63,922 nucleotides of DNA from Gonapodya prolifera JEL478 (GCA_001574975.1 KQ965809.1:1-63922), one strand, 5' to 3'; counted from the stretch's first letter, positions 10,918 through 22,409 are shown. Notes: a model not told the origin generated them from the sequence alone. Numbers and translations: made by a program.

Positions 10918-11036
10918 AAACTACAGCACCCAGTATTCCCAGCTGATCTCTCACGCTAGTACTGACTGGGCTATCGCGGGCTTCGCTGCGCTGATCGGAC
11001 GGGAAGCGGCACTTTTCCGCGCATATGGCCGTAGCT
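10918..11036 (-). rRNA. 5S ribosomal RNA gene, copy 1
   Basis: On the minus strand the sequence begins GCTACGGCCATA, continues with CCCGTCCGATCA and TCAGTACTAG, and ends GGGAATACTGGGTGCTGTAG. This is the standard eukaryotic 5S layout with internal control-region elements. CTAC at the 5' end pairs with GTAG at the 3' end to form helix I. TTTTGCATTTTT directly follows, a typical RNA polymerase III terminator. Copy 2 at 43208-43326 on the plus strand is nearly identical. The ends are estimated to within a few bases. Dispersed 5S genes outside the rDNA repeat are common in fungi. Confidence 0.9.
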
Positions 11037-11274
11037 ATTCGAAGATGCAAATTTTTGGATTACATCGATTTATTATAATACAATCGGCTCAACTCACCCG
11101 ACTCAAATTTTGTGTAGGATTTTCTGAGCCCCACTCACCTGCACCTTCAAGCGACTTGCACTCGATAAGACCACTCGCTCTCCATTTTCGCTTCCAATCT
11201 CCAGTCCAGAGCTCGTTCACCAACCCGTCCCTGATTTCTGACCAAACCAAATCTCAGCAAATTGATCTAGCAAA

Positions 11275-12430
11275 ATGGACGCTCTTGTCATCGATGCTGT
11301 TGAAAGCTCGGACGTCCGTCTCGTCCTTTCCCTCCTCAGTCGGGGTGCGTCCCCGAAAGCTCGTAAAACAGTCATTCTGAAAGCTCGATGGAGGGTGCTT
11401 GGCAAGGACGAGGAGTGGAAGGCAGAGAGCGCACTGGCGTTGGCGATTAAGAAAAGCAATGTGGAGATGACGAGGGCTCTGATAGACGCGGGTGAGTTGA
11501 GACGGTTTGTGAATTGCGTGGATGTAGAAAAGCGATTGCAAGACCTTGCTTACCCAATAACTTCCCCCTGTGACCACCATTTCTCCGTCTTTCTGACTTT
11601 TGTTGGATTGCTTTTCGCTCGCAGGAGCAGACCCATCGTCCCCAGTCAAGCTGCGGACCCTCAACCGAGTATCTCTTCGTTCCAACCCCTCTCGCGACAC
11701 GACACGAACGAATACACTCGAATTCTCCTCGCATCTCGACTTTGCTCTCACTTCGGGACGGCTCCCTTTCAACCCTTCAGGAGGTCGCGTGGAAGTGACG
11801 GACCCCGACTCGGCAGTTGGATGGACCGCAACTGAACCCAACATGGAGATCGTCCAGATGCTACTCGAGAAGGGAGTGGCAGTCACGAGTGAAACCGTCA
11901 AGGCTGTGGTCAAACTGCGTGACGGGAGCACAACGTTGGGAAGCAGGAGGGATCCAGACATCCAGTGGACTCGTCTTATCTCTCGGCACCTTGACCGTCG
12001 CGGTATTGAAACACCTTCGGAGCTGATCACCCCCGCAAACAATGCACTCGATGATACGAGATCCATCGACGACGATGACGATGCTACTCTTGTCGATGCA
12101 CCTTTGTCAACAAACTCTGATCCCGGTTCAAACGTCCAAGCAATCCCTCGACCGGCTCCCAGTCGACCACTACCCCGCATTCCCTCCTCTTCGAGCACCC
12201 CTTCCCGGCGCTATGTTGATCGAGACGGCTTCCCCATCGCTTACAACCCAACCTCGGACCCTCTCCTCGCCCGCCCAGGCCACATCAACCACCGCATTCC
12301 TGGCGTGGGCGTCGGAGCGATGGCGATGGGAATGGGTCAGCAACAACTTGGCGTGGCGGGGTGGGCCGGAATGGGTGTTATGGGTGTGGCGATGGCGGAG
12401 ATTGCACAAGGTAGTTGGGGTTTTAATTGA
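11275..12430 (+). CDS. small ankyrin-like protein with disordered tail
   Basis: Two exons (11275-11491 and 11625-12430, intron of 133 bases) join to a 340-residue frame; the junction reads ALIDAG-ADPSSP. The N-terminal part has ankyrin-like helices (MDALVIDAVESSDVRLVLSL, ALALAIKKSNVEMTRALIDA). A later NMEIVQMLLEKGVAV is another ankyrin-like unit. After residue about 190 the chain is acidic (DDDDDATLVD), proline-rich, and ends in a glycine/methionine-rich segment (GVGVGAMAMGMGQQ) that could be membrane-seeking. Ankyrin units usually bind proteins; no specific role can be assigned. No defects seen. Confidence 0.65.
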
Positions 12431-12754
12431 GGCCGTCGAGGGAGGAAATAGAGAGAGAAACACTGATGAGAACTCTGGTATTTTTAAAAGGGAAGCGTTT
12501 CGGAGCACGCTGAGGGACGGGGGGAGTGATGTGGCACGTCGCCGTCGACATCACCTTACAACGCCATATTATCATATCCACATTGTCGGACCTTCAGTAG
12601 TTTATTCCCCTCTGCTCTTTTCAACTCTCATCGACCGAACATCTCGATCCTGTCACCTGTTATCCACGAGTCCCTCTCTCCCCCCGTGCCACCGGCGCCC
12701 ATTGTAGCGTTCGCAAAGAGCTTCCCTGGATGCCGAGTTTGATCCATCGACGCA
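12431..12754. other. intergenic, no gene recognised
   Basis: A frame continues past the ankyrin-like stop in another register but shows no family resemblance. It probably holds the 3' flank of the ankyrin-like gene and the promoter of the membrane-protein gene that starts at 12755. Confidence 0.35.
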
Positions 12755-15123
12755 ATGTCGCTTCCCAACACATCTCTTCCGGTCACTATTCTTCACGCTT
12801 TGGGGCTGCTCGTGTCAATTGCAGGAGTAACCGGATGGGCTGGGCTTTGGGCGAAGGGTTTCGGCGTCGCAGTGTGCCTATGGGTGAGTGAAGGGTCTTG
12901 CGTGGAGAAAGAGAAAGGGCACGATTGGGAATGAAATATTTGGAAATTGTTGATGCTGGAGGAGTAAGGGCTTCGAGGTTGCGGATGTAATCCAAGAAAC
13001 GTGTAACTTTCTCTAACCTACTTCATTATCAATTCCACACGCTGGCCACACGAATGACGCGTACACAGAATGTTTCGCATCTATCGTTGTCGACAACAAA
13101 AGCTACATTCAGTTCGCCTCCGGTGAGTTGATCATCCTTCTTGAATCGTGGAAGTTGCTCTCGTTCTAACGTGTCTTATTACAGGCTTCTCTTGTCACTC
13201 AACTTGCTCTTTTGTCAACATTTTCCGAATCCTCCATGGCGTGGGCGGGAGCCGTCATTTTGATCGAGTGGGTTTCCTACCTCCAATTGAATAATCATCC
13301 GCTCTGCTTTGAATGTCTGCGCCACTGCAGGTTAACTTCCTCTATCCTACAACATCAATCACAGTCCAAACATTCACTCTTTCCTCTCGCGCGCGTAACG
13401 CTCACCATGATCCTGCCGCTCCTATTATCAATCCAAATCCTCCTACCTCGATTCTTTGGGATTACACCGGGTCAAACAAATGACGCGACGGAGCAACCGA
13501 TACAGCGAGCAACCCTGGCGCTATCTACTTTGGGAGGAGAGGTCGGGGTCGTGCTGGCTGTGGTGTGCGCATTGATAGTGAGCTGTACCTGTGGCCAGAG
13601 CAGCAGCGATGGCGATGGTACGGAGGTCAGAGCCCTCTCCCTTTGGAATGTGGAAATATTTGATCAATTACCGCGTGAAGGGAGAGCAGCTAACATACCA
13701 AGAAGATGACCAATCATGGGAGCGAGGTGGTAAGTTTCCTTTTGCTTACATTCGACACCAGTGTCGACGTGCAACGAAAAAAACCATGGGCCCAGCTCTC
13801 TCCCTTCTTTCCTCGATAACTTAAACCACTTCCCTATTCCTTTATTTATTCTCATCCACTCTTCTCGACCGCTCACTTCGTTCCACTTCGGCACCAGTTG
13901 CCTCCAACGACCTTCTTTCCAGCGCCGACTCTTGCCGTCTCGCTGCGCATGTGATCACCACCCTGACCACCGTAGCGTACATCGTCGCATTTCGACGACT
14001 GGCATGGTTGCCATGGGGTGGTGCCAAGTCTGTCACTTTAGACCACGCTGTTGGGCACGTGTCGCAAGGAGATGGGGGGGTTCATGAAAGGCTCAGTGAC
14101 GCGAGAAGTACCGATCGACCTTGGAGATCATCAACGGGGAGCGGATGGGGACGAACGTCATTGGGAAGCGGTGGAACGGGACTCTCTGCCCGTCTCACAC
14201 CTGCAACCGCGGCCGCTGCAAGGTTAGCCCTGACCTCCTCAGCAGGAATGTCCTTAAACATTCCTCCCGCACGTTCCAGAAAACACCAAAAGTCAAAAGA
14301 AGTGGCTGGCTTCGCCAAGTTTCTGCCCGGTAGCTGGAGCAGCTGGATATCGTGGATAGGTGCGACCTTGGGAAGCGCGAAGAGCTCGCGGAGCTCGGTA
14401 TCGAGCTGGTTTATGGGCCCTTTGTCACCTCGTACATCGTCATCCGTGGGTACCGCGGATGTTCCTGCTCGCCCTGGTGGCGGGACTGGCCTTTCCTTTG
14501 ACACAATGCGCACGACACGAACTTCAATGTCAGCCGCGTCCCGCGCGTCTACGTCCCCATCTCATACACCTTGGCCTCGACTACCTGACTCCACTTTGAC
14601 AACAGCGGAAATGGTGCAAACGGCCCTCATTGTGGCTGACCTTGGACCAAAGAGACCGAACGATCCAGCTGGGCTGGAAGAAGAGGACGTCGCGAGTGTG
14701 AAAGCACAGATCGTGCGGGCGCCAAATAACACGGAGACGGAGTTGGATATACCGGAGGTGGGTTTGACAGCGGACAGACTGTGGGACACGAGGCGGAAGG
14801 AACATGTTACCAAGTTTGGAGGGCGAGGAATTCTCGGAAGTAGGGAGTTGGATGGCGAGTTGGACGTTAGGCGTACGAGGGTGGTTGAATTCGAGGCGGA
14901 GATCGAGCGATACTTGAGACAAGGTGCGAACGAGATCAGGGGTGTCGCGGCGGGTGGATCCGCTTGGGATGACTTCGGGGGCACGAGCAGGGAGCGGATC
15001 AATGTGCGAGCGGATGGGGAGAGCGGAACGTCAAGACGAAATCGACAATCAGAGTCTTCTAGAGGGGGTCTGAGAGAATTGGTTCCGGTGTTGATCAGGA
15101 CTTTTGGTGTCAAGAGGGGGTGA
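12755..15123 (+). CDS. multi-pass membrane protein with long Ser-rich tail (receptor-like, family unknown)
   Basis: Exons 12755-12883, 13069-13122, 13185-13267 and one starting at 13331 are in phase. Next comes an exon ending at 13729 (MWKYLINYRVKGEQ...DDQSWERG), then a terminal exon 13898-15123 that is open for over 400 codons. The junction near 13560-13620 is uncertain; a 61-base intron from a GTGCGC donor would keep the frame. Hydrophobic spans include VTILHALGLLVSIAG, ILPLLLSIQILLPRFF, VGVVLAVV and HVITTLTTVAYIVAF, suggesting five to seven membrane helices. A cytoplasmic-looking tail of over 300 residues is rich in Ser, Thr and charge. The layout recalls fungal GPCR-like proteins, but no diagnostic motif was recognised. 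A minus-strand frame at 14082-14513 is treated as a shadow. Confidence 0.5.
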
Positions 15124-15503
15124 CCGATATTTTGATTTGAGAAGAAAGGTCATCAATCTATCGAAACTTCATCCCGGCGGCGTTTCAAAAAGTGAGGGCC
15201 CAGCTGGCTACAAATTTATGTATTAAAAACAGCGACATCGCTAGCTTGGCCGTTCCACATTTCAATCTTGGATATTATTGGTTTCTCAGAATAATTCTGC
15301 ACTCAGCGCCAGTCGCCCAAAGTTCTAATGACAGACCCTACCAACGCAAATGTCCCAATCTCTCACACAAATATGAACTTATTGTCCCATTGGCTATAAT
15401 GCTTTATTCCCCGCAGAGAAATCTGGCCCAAAACCTCAATGGTAGTGACGCAGGAGATGAGAACTGCTTGTCACCCTGAACCCCTCCCATCAGGTCCATC
15501 GTT
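15124..15503. other. intergenic between convergent genes
   Basis: A plus-strand frame at 15192-15479 has no ATG-supported family resemblance. Nothing else was recognised. Confidence 0.3.
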
Positions 15504-16049
15504 TTAGGCACCTCCATCAGAGCCGAAGTTTGGCTCAGATTCGCCCTCCCTTGGACTGGTGGTACTCAATCTCTGCTGGTGGACGTGCGGAGATAGACCC
15601 TTTGCAACGATCTTTTCACCAAAAGATATGCCTCCTGTCGGACAGCTTCTGCATATATATGCGTTACACCAAAAAAAACTTGTAGCACATGTGCGGAACC
15701 AAACTTTCCGGCAACTTTCCGCTGGGCATATGAAACAGTATCTGCGACAAGACTCACACCAGATGCCACAAACCGTCTGGTACGCTTCACCCTTGACTCC
15801 CTGGCAAATATCGCATATCATGTTGCGTATGCAGAACCTGGAATACCGTTTGGACGCCTCCAATGCAGCTGGAATAGTGAGGTGGAAGATGGGGGTTATC
15901 TTATCCAGGTCGATAATGTAATGTATGTTGTGCAAATATCTATTCTTCTTGGACCGATATGAGAAGAACTCGTCTGCAAAAGCCGCACATTTCCGGCGGT
16001 GGCTTCGTCGAACTAGACTTGTAATTCTATCTTGGAGGGCTTTTTTCAA
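15504..16049 (-). CDS. hypothetical cysteine-rich protein, 5' end unresolved
   Basis: An open minus-strand frame of about 180 codons without an ATG at its start (TTG). The N-terminal part is basic (RRSHRRKCAAFADEFFSYR). The middle has closely spaced cysteines (CDICQG...CGIWCESCRRYCFICP...C...CNAYICRSC) that suggest one or two zinc-binding modules. The family is not recognised. The frame cannot extend far upstream because the GH29 fucosidase begins at 16129 on the other strand. It may be a fragment or a gene with a short undetected first exon. Confidence 0.35.
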   Translation of the reverse strand: MKKALQDRITSLVRRSHRRKCAAFADEFFSYRSKKNRYLHNIHYIIDLDKITPIFHLTIPAALEASKRYSRFCIRNMICDICQGVKGEAYQTVCGIWCESCRRYCFICPAESCRKVWFRTCATSFFWCNAYICRSCPTGGISFGEKIVAKGLSPHVHQQRLSTTSPREGESEPNFGSDGGA

Positions 16050-16128
16050 CTTGGGTCACTTGTATCATTGCGCCATATACCTTTTGGCATATCCCCATCC
16101 GACTCGTACCGACAAGGATTTCTCGCAC

Positions 16129-18134
16129 ATGCCATTCGAGCCAACTCTGCAATCGCTCAAGTCGCACACCATCCCCACGTGGTACGAAGATGCGAAGTTC
16201 GGCGTGAGTCCTCTTACTCTTCGCCGCTCTCTCTTTGGGAGACAAGAATGAAATTTCCACAATCCGTCATTTCCCAACTCCGCACCAAGATCTTCATACA
16301 CGGGGCCTTCGGGCAGTCCCGGCATATGCAAGGACAGACGTGAACCTTCACGAAGTTATAGAGCGAGACTATACCAACGCGTTTGTGACCTTCCATACAC
16401 GGAGTGGTACCCAAATGCCAGTACATTTTCAACTCCAAAGCGGTCATTCTGATGTCGTGTCTCGCTCACAATGAATGAATCTAAAAGTCAAAAGTCCCGG
16501 TACTCCCAGCGCCCCCTGCCACGGCCAAACCTACGCCAACCAACCTTACGATTCCTTCCAACCCGCCTTCGAAGCGGCCGTCGCCTCATGGGACCCCAAC
16601 GTTTGGCGGATCTGTTCTCTCGCGCCGGAGCCAAATACGTCGTGTTGGTCACAAAGTGTGAGAGGGCTCGGGCAGGGACTGGTCACGTGACCTATGGGCA
16701 TGGCCATCGACGAACAGGCCACACTCCGAATCCATTTGTGGCCTAGCGTAAAACTAGATTTAACCGATTTATAAACGCTGTAGTTCTTCATCAACAAGCT
16801 AGTCTTCGTACACTCGTCTCTCGCTCTGCTCTGCTCTTGCTCCGCTCGCTTCCCAGGTCATTTGGTTTGACCTCTCGGCTCTCTTGCTCTGCTCTGCCCT
16901 TGCTCCGCCTATATCTCGCTCGCCCTCCACGCGCCCTCGCACCCGCTCAACTACCCCCGCCCGGCCCCCTCCACAAAAGCACCACCATGGGTATTGCCTG
17001 TGGCCGACGCAGACGCGGAATCCGTTCGATGCGCGGTGGTGTTCCGAGCGGGACGTGGTGGGAGAGTCGGCGGAAGCAGTGAGAGCCAGGGGGATGAAGT
17101 TTGGAGCGTACTACTCGGGAGGACTGGATGGGGCGTTTGAGAAGACGCCTGTGAAGACGTTGGGGGATGTGGCTGCTAGCAGTGATTTGGAGGCGACAAT
17201 TCTATGATTCGAACAGAGGGCATGCGATGTGCCGCCAGGATTGGACGTTGGAACTTCCAGACGTGGAATTGCTTCTTGGATTTATCGTGCAACCCAATGC
17301 AGCTTTCTATGATCGCTGATGCCACGTACCCTACAACTTTCTCCCACAGTCCCCAACGGCTCCTACCCCGCCTACGCCGACGCTCTCTTCCGCGAGCTCA
17401 TCTCCCGCTACCGCCCCTCGATTCTCTGGAACGATATCGCGTACCTGGGCTCCGCGACTTCTCTTGCGAGTCTCTTTGCGCAGTACTACAACGTTGTTGC
17501 GGAAGGTGTGGCGAATGATAGGTAAGACATCGTTCGCTCGGTCTTGACAGAAAGAGTGCAATTGAAACGGGCCATGGCAGGAGGGGGCCCACAGACACTA
17601 CTGGCGCAATTGGTCCGGTGGACGCACGTCAAGTATTTCGTGGACTGAATCGTGAAAGGCGCTCTTGATGAACAGAAGAATAACCCGTCAGGTAGAGATG
17701 ACGGGAAGCTTGGGGCACCTCCGCCTCTGTTTGACTTTCGCACGTGAGTTGATGAGAGTATCATTGGCCAGACTGAGCGCATAATAATATGGTGAAACTT
17801 GTTTACTGCAGACCCGAATACGTTCGCTTCAACATCCCACCTCCGTGGTACTGGCACCGTGTTCGCTGTTGTGCTGGCTGACCTGCCGGTGCCGGCGTCA
17901 GCACACCAGCCAATTACCGTTGAATTGATCGGGCTTGTCGCAGACAAATTCGGTGGAGCTCGTAAGATTGCTCTCGTTGCTGGTGACGCTGAAATCGAGT
18001 GTGGATTCGAGACTCACGGAGGGGATCTCAACGTCCACGTCCCTGCGGTTCCTATTGGTAGTACTGGAGAAGTGAACTTTTCGGGAGCATTTGCACTCGC
18101 GCTCATGATTGGGAAGCGTGACAGTCGACTATGA
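16129..18134 (+). pseudogene. GH29 alpha-L-fucosidase, broken by a solo LTR and indels
   Basis: GH29 segments run in order: TIPTWYEDAKFG (exon to 16203, intron 16204-16289), IFIH, RAVPAYARTD and EWYPNAS in shifted frames, NQPYDSFQPAFEAAVASWDP, LFSRAGAKYVVLVTK, then after the LTR HHHGYCLWPTQTRNPFDARW, ESAEAVRARGMKFGAYYSGG, FRELISRYRPSILWNDIAY, PLFDFRTPEY and a C-terminal beta-type segment (FAVVLADLPVPASAH...). The RYRPSILWND block holds the family's nucleophile position (Asp in WND). GH29 enzymes release L-fucose from glycans. Damage seen: a missing G at about 16605 (NVW/ADLF), shifts near 16300 and 16400, an LTR at 16657-16975, and a jump from TPEY straight to the C-terminal region that implies a deletion. 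It cannot encode a working enzyme as assembled. Confidence 0.8.
16657..16975 (+). mobile_element. solo LTR (Ty3/gypsy-related) inside the fucosidase gene
   Basis: The insert starts TGTGAGAGGGCTCGGGC and ends CCCCCTCCACA, so it has TG...CA ends. It resembles the LTRs at 34134-34532 and 63650-63922 (start TGTGAGGGGCTCGGGC; shared GCGTAAA-ACTAGA, TATAAA, GTAGAACTGC-like and ACTCGTCTC...GACCTCTCGGCTC blocks) but is shorter and clearly diverged. AAAG lies on both sides (16653-16656 and 16976-16979). Removing the LTR and one AAAG brings the fucosidase codons for VTK and HHHGYCLW back into one frame, which proves insertion into a once-continuous exon. No internal retroelement sequence remains, so it is a solo LTR. 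Confidence 0.85.
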
Positions 18135-18293
18135 CGTCCCCCCTTCGAGTGCACACTCTTCGCGGCTTGCCAAGTATTCTTTTACAGAGTCGCCGATGGT
18201 ACTTAACAATTGTACGAAAACTACCGTAATTGTATTGTCCTCCCGGTAGGCAAAACTATCATAGTTCACCCGAACCACAAAACGAACAACAGA

Positions 18294-19565
18294 ATGGACA
18301 CACTCCCGAACGAGATGCTCATCCGCATATTCGCACTCTTGGCTGATCGCAAGGGGCTCTACACTCACATTCCTCTAGTCAACCGCCGATTCCGAGAGAT
18401 TCAAACAACAATCCGCCAAGGTTCGTCTGGACGTTGCCGACCTCTCGCTTGCAACTCCCTCCAACCTTGAAAACCATTTCTCAGCATGTACTGTCGTTTT
18501 CTCTGTCACTATCATGGGGCACAATCGTGCCTTTTCCGTTGAGGACTTGCAGGACCTCTGCGAGCTCCTTGACGGCCAAGACAAGCCGCCGAGAATCGCC
18601 GAGATTCGAAAGAGCATGATCGTTATGGCGCCTTGCGATCGCATTGCTGACGGCGACGGTGTTGATCCTTGGTCCCGGTACAATCTCAAATGCAGTATCC
18701 TTCTGAAACGACCCGGACTCGAAGACGTTGCACCTCACGATGTGGCCGAGACTCTGATGAGAGTGCTTCGTGGCGTAACACCATTTGGAAATGCTCGGGT
18801 CGGCTCTCTCAGCTTTCTTCCCGACAAACTACCGTCATCGTGGCTAATCCCATTTGCCAACCTCCTGGATGCAGAACTGTTGGGGTTCATGGCGTACCCA
18901 CTTAAGGAAGCGCCAAAACCACCCTTACAGTGGTTGTCGGAGGACGTAAGTGTCTGTGCGCATTACCAGCATCAGCGTCACTTCAAGTAACAAGAATCTG
19001 CCTTTTTACCGCACATGGCGGACTCTAGATCCAGACAGTGAAATCTCTTCGTGCAAGGCACGTCAGACTTTTAAACGCGCCTCTCGAAACAATATTCTTC
19101 TTTCCGAATGCTGGACATATCGAGGTCACCACTTTCATTAAACTAGTACCCCGGTCTGTACCAACACATTCAGATCACTTTGACCACCACGAGCCACACA
19201 CCGTGGAGATCCTTGAACTGGGCGACGCTGTTAGTCTTCCGCTACCATTCCTTCATCGCATCGCTGAATCTATTCGCCAAGGCCAATTCCCCCGCCTGCG
19301 AAGGATTCACGTCACGTTCTCTCAAAAAGACGGGGGGGCTGAAAAGCACACCTCTGCAATTCGTGCGCTCCTCGCAGTTCTTGACACGGTTCCAACTGTG
19401 CGGCTTCGTGTCCTGACGCAAGGCGATAAGGCCAAGGAAATGTTTCTTGAGAAATACCAAAAGGAATTGTTGAGTCGATCCACACGTGTTGAGGTTGTTT
19501 TGGACACGGTCGTTCCGAGTGTAGTGCTGGAGTGCTCGCTGGGCCCTGGATTCTTTGTACATTGA
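18294..19565 (+). CDS. F-box protein, tandem family copy 1 (intact)
   Basis: Three exons (18294-18420, 18485-18945, 19035-19565) give 372 residues. Exon 1 encodes the F-box (MDTLPNEMLIRIFALLADRK...IPLVNRRFREIQ). The first intron uses a non-standard GTTCGT donor, supported by phase and by copy 3. Exon 2 starts ACTVVFSVTI and holds the family-specific block DLCELLDGQD...AEIRKSM...WSRYNL...VAETLMRVLRGVTPF. Exon 3 starts TVKSLRARHVRLLNAP and ends ECSLGPGFFVH. The product probably joins an SCF ubiquitin ligase; the C-terminal region would choose the target, which is unknown. It is the only copy of three without frameshifts. Confidence 0.75.
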
Positions 19566-19761
19566 CAGACAGCGTTGTGAGGTGTACTCTACTGTGTACA
19601 TATGTATGGCGCTATGTGTCTATTTTGACATAGATCTCTTCCCTCTGTGCTTGCCCGAAATAGGGGGCAGTTCGTTCTCCGAACGAAAGATGTGAATAAA
19701 TATAATCCACACGTGTTGTTACTACACTTTTACTCCACCTCCGACGGAGTGTTCCAAGAGA

Positions 19762-20964
19762 ATGGACCAACTCCCGAACGAGATTCTCATTCGTACCTTA
19801 GTTCTTTTGGCGGATCGCAAGGCGATTCAGACCACCATCCGAAAAACTGAGTCTGTTACGGGCCACTCGCTTCCCCGCAACTCCTTCTTAGTTGCGACAT
19901 GCTCTCCTCAGCGTGTACTGTCGTTTTCTCGATCTCCATCGGGATGCAGGGTCATGCTGTTTCCATTGAGGAAATGTGGGATGTCTCCGAGCTTGACGAG
20001 TCTCCGAGAATCATCACGATTCGAAAGAGCCTGACCCGAATGTCTCTTAGCGATGCTGATAACGACCAATCGGATCATTGGGCCCGTTACAATCTCGCGT
20101 GCAAAATACATCTGGAACAACATGGACTCCAGGATATCACACCGCGGGATGCCGCAGACACTCTTCGCAATGCTATTCGGGCCGTCTCACCGTTTGAAAA
20201 TGCTCGGTTTTGCTCTCTGGACTTTGTACCGGACGAAGTCAACACGTCATGGACAATCGAACTAGCCAACATTCTCCATGTGGGAAAGGTGGCGTTCATG
20301 ACGTACCTTTTAGCACGAACCACGGAACTGCTTTTGGAATTGCTGTTGGACGATGTGGGTTTGGTGTACGCAATAATTTGAACGCATCGAGTAACATGGA
20401 ATGTGCGTCTTGACAAACGGTGGACTGTAGATAAACATAGTGCGGTCCCTTCGAGCGAGCCACGTCGAGCTTATGATTGTACTCTGCAAACTACCTTCTG
20501 TTTCCCAGTGCTCGGCATTTTGAGGCATACGGAGCGATTAGTCCAAAAGTGCCATCGTTTTCGGATCACTTTGATGACCAGGAGGTTCATATGAACTTGG
20601 AGACTCTGTGCCTGGGCTATATCAATTACATCCACGTCGGAATCTTGCGTGAAATAGTGGAAGGCATTCGCCAAGGACGTTTCCCTCAACTGCGCGAAGT
20701 TCATGTAAAATCCTTTGTTGAAGACGAAGACTCGTACGCCCCTCCCCCGTGCGGCTCGCGCTCTTGGAACTCATTGACGCGTGTCCTGGCGTGTTGCTGC
20801 GCGTCCTAGCGGAGGACATCGTTTCAGTGGACGTGTTTCTCGAAAGTCACTATATCCATATATCGAATCATCTTCGGCGCATAGATGTTGTCAAAGATAC
20901 CAACGAGCGGGAAACAGTGCTCGAGTGTGTTCTGGGAACAGGATTCAATGTGTGGGCTCCTTAG
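19762..20964 (+). pseudogene. F-box protein, tandem family copy 2 (decayed)
   Basis: The F-box (MDQLPNEILIRTLVLLADRK) runs directly into IQTTIRK, so about 40 bases encoding the LYTHIPLVNRRFRE part of copy 1 are deleted in frame. The intron 1 donor equivalent is not GT. The middle block (CTVVFSISIGMQGHAVSIEE...IRKSL...WARYNL...AADTLRNAI) and the C-terminal block (SDHFDDQEVHMNLETL...IRQGRFPQLREVHV, then ALLELIDACPGVLLRVLAED after a frame change near 20745, ending ECVLGTGFNVW) follow copy 1. The deletion, donor loss and frameshift make it a probable pseudogene. Confidence 0.65.
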
Positions 20965-21295
20965 CTGGGGTTACATATCTGACTTTACTATTATCGTAAC
21001 GATGACGTGACATTGGACAGGGCAAGGGCTACTTCTAGAGCATTGGAATATCTCTAGACGTCTATTTGCTCGATACAGACCGAAATACAATTTTACTACT
21101 GTCGCTAATGATAATAACATCCTTTGCCCAATCCCAAGCACCACGTAGCTCCGGGTACAGCTCCTAGTTCTTCACGGCGCACTCTTCGGAGATCTGTGCC
21201 CGCGGGGACGCACCGGGACACAGTGCACTGAAAGTGTAATAACAAAGATTGTTACTACACAAACCTACAGAGCTGCAAAGAATTCACACTTCAGG
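20965..21295. other. spacer between tandem F-box copies
   Basis: No gene recognised. It presumably holds the promoter of F-box copy 3. Confidence 0.35.
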
Positions 21296-22190
21296 ATGGA
21301 CCAACTCCCGAACGAGCTTCTTCTTCGCATCCTTGTCCTCCTCGGGGATCGAAAAGCATTCTTCAGTCATATCCCCCTGGTCAGCCGGCGATTCCGGGAG
21401 ATTCAAACTACATTCCGAAACGGTTCGACTCCATCGTGCCCCCGGCTCGCTTCCCTACAAGTCCCTCTAAGCTCTCAACGCACTTTCAGCGTGTATTGCC
21501 GTTTTTTCCGTTGCGATTGAGAAGGAGGATCATGCTGTTTCCCTTGAGGACATGCGTCGTGTCTGCGAGCTCCTCGACGGCCAAGACAAGGCGTCGAGAG
21601 TCGCCGCTATTCGAAAGAGCATGATTGCGATGTGTTTTAGCGACACCAATCCTCAGGGCGGCCGTGATGATCACTGGTCCCGGTACAATCTCATATGCAA
21701 GGTTCTTCAACAACGGGAAGGGCTCGAAAGCGTTTCACCACGCGACGCAGCTGAGACTCTTTAAAAGGGTCACTCGTGGTGTGACACCGTTTTTAAATAC
21801 TCGGTTGTGCTCTCTCGACTTTTTGCCTGAGTACGACCTACCGCCATCGTGGATCATTCAACTCTCGAACATACTGGTGGAAAGGCTAGGGTTCATGGCA
21901 TATGCACCCCATCAAGTTCGAAAACCACCTTTGGAATGGTTATTGGAGGATGTAGGTGTCTGCACGCACTATGAGCTTAAGCTTCACTTCAGTTGAAGAA
22001 AATATTCGCATTTCACGGTAAATTATGGACTATGGAAACCGTGAAGACGCTTCGAGCAACGCACGTCAGGCTTAAAAAATGCTCCTCCGGAAAAAATATT
22101 CTGCTTTCCGAATGTTCGACATATTAAGCTTTCTAATTACATCAACTTTATGCAGTCTACCTTCGCGCCTTCAGAGCACGTTGAATTACA
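21296..22190 (+). pseudogene. F-box protein, tandem family copy 3 (decayed, truncated)
   Basis: Exon 1 (21296-21422) carries a full F-box (MDQLPNELLLRILVLLGDRK...IPLVSRRFREIQTTFR). The intron at 21423-21489 again has a GTTCG donor. Exon 2 matches copy 1 (MRRVCELLDGQDKASRVAAI...HWSRYNL...AAETL) until one extra base near 21765 shifts the frame; the following KRVTRGVTPFLNTRLCSLDF is in another register. The exon 3 equivalent (VKTLRATHVRL at about 22042) lacks an AG acceptor, soon meets stops, and the last 100 or so residues of the family are missing. It is a pseudogene. Confidence 0.65.
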
Positions 22191-22409
22191 AGAGATGATT
22201 GATCCTTCCGCTTTGGGCATTTCTGTCAATGTTCAAGAAAAAAGGGGATGGAATGTGGTGGAACGTTGAGGGTCGACTAAGGTCACGCGACCGCACCAAT
22301 CCATCCAATCCATCCAATCAAACAAGGAAACGACGGAAGCATTGTCAAGGAATGCCGACTGACAAGTGAGGGTGTTTGAAATGCGTTCTGGAACCATTGA
22401 TTCACCAAC

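Noticed and set aside
14082-14513. Minus-strand 143-codon ORF with protein-like composition
   Set aside because: It lies opposite a plus-strand frame open for over 390 codons that joins in phase to the upstream membrane-protein exons. No family supports the minus-strand reading.
16027-16447. Minus-strand open frames that look like an upstream extension of the cysteine-rich gene
   Set aside because: The plus strand here encodes recognisable GH29 segments (WYEDAKFG, IFIH, AVPAYARTD), so the minus-strand frames are shadows.
17180-17260. TTCGAAT on the minus strand as a tRNA T-loop
   Set aside because: Flanking bases do not form the T-stem, and no acceptor or anticodon arm is present.
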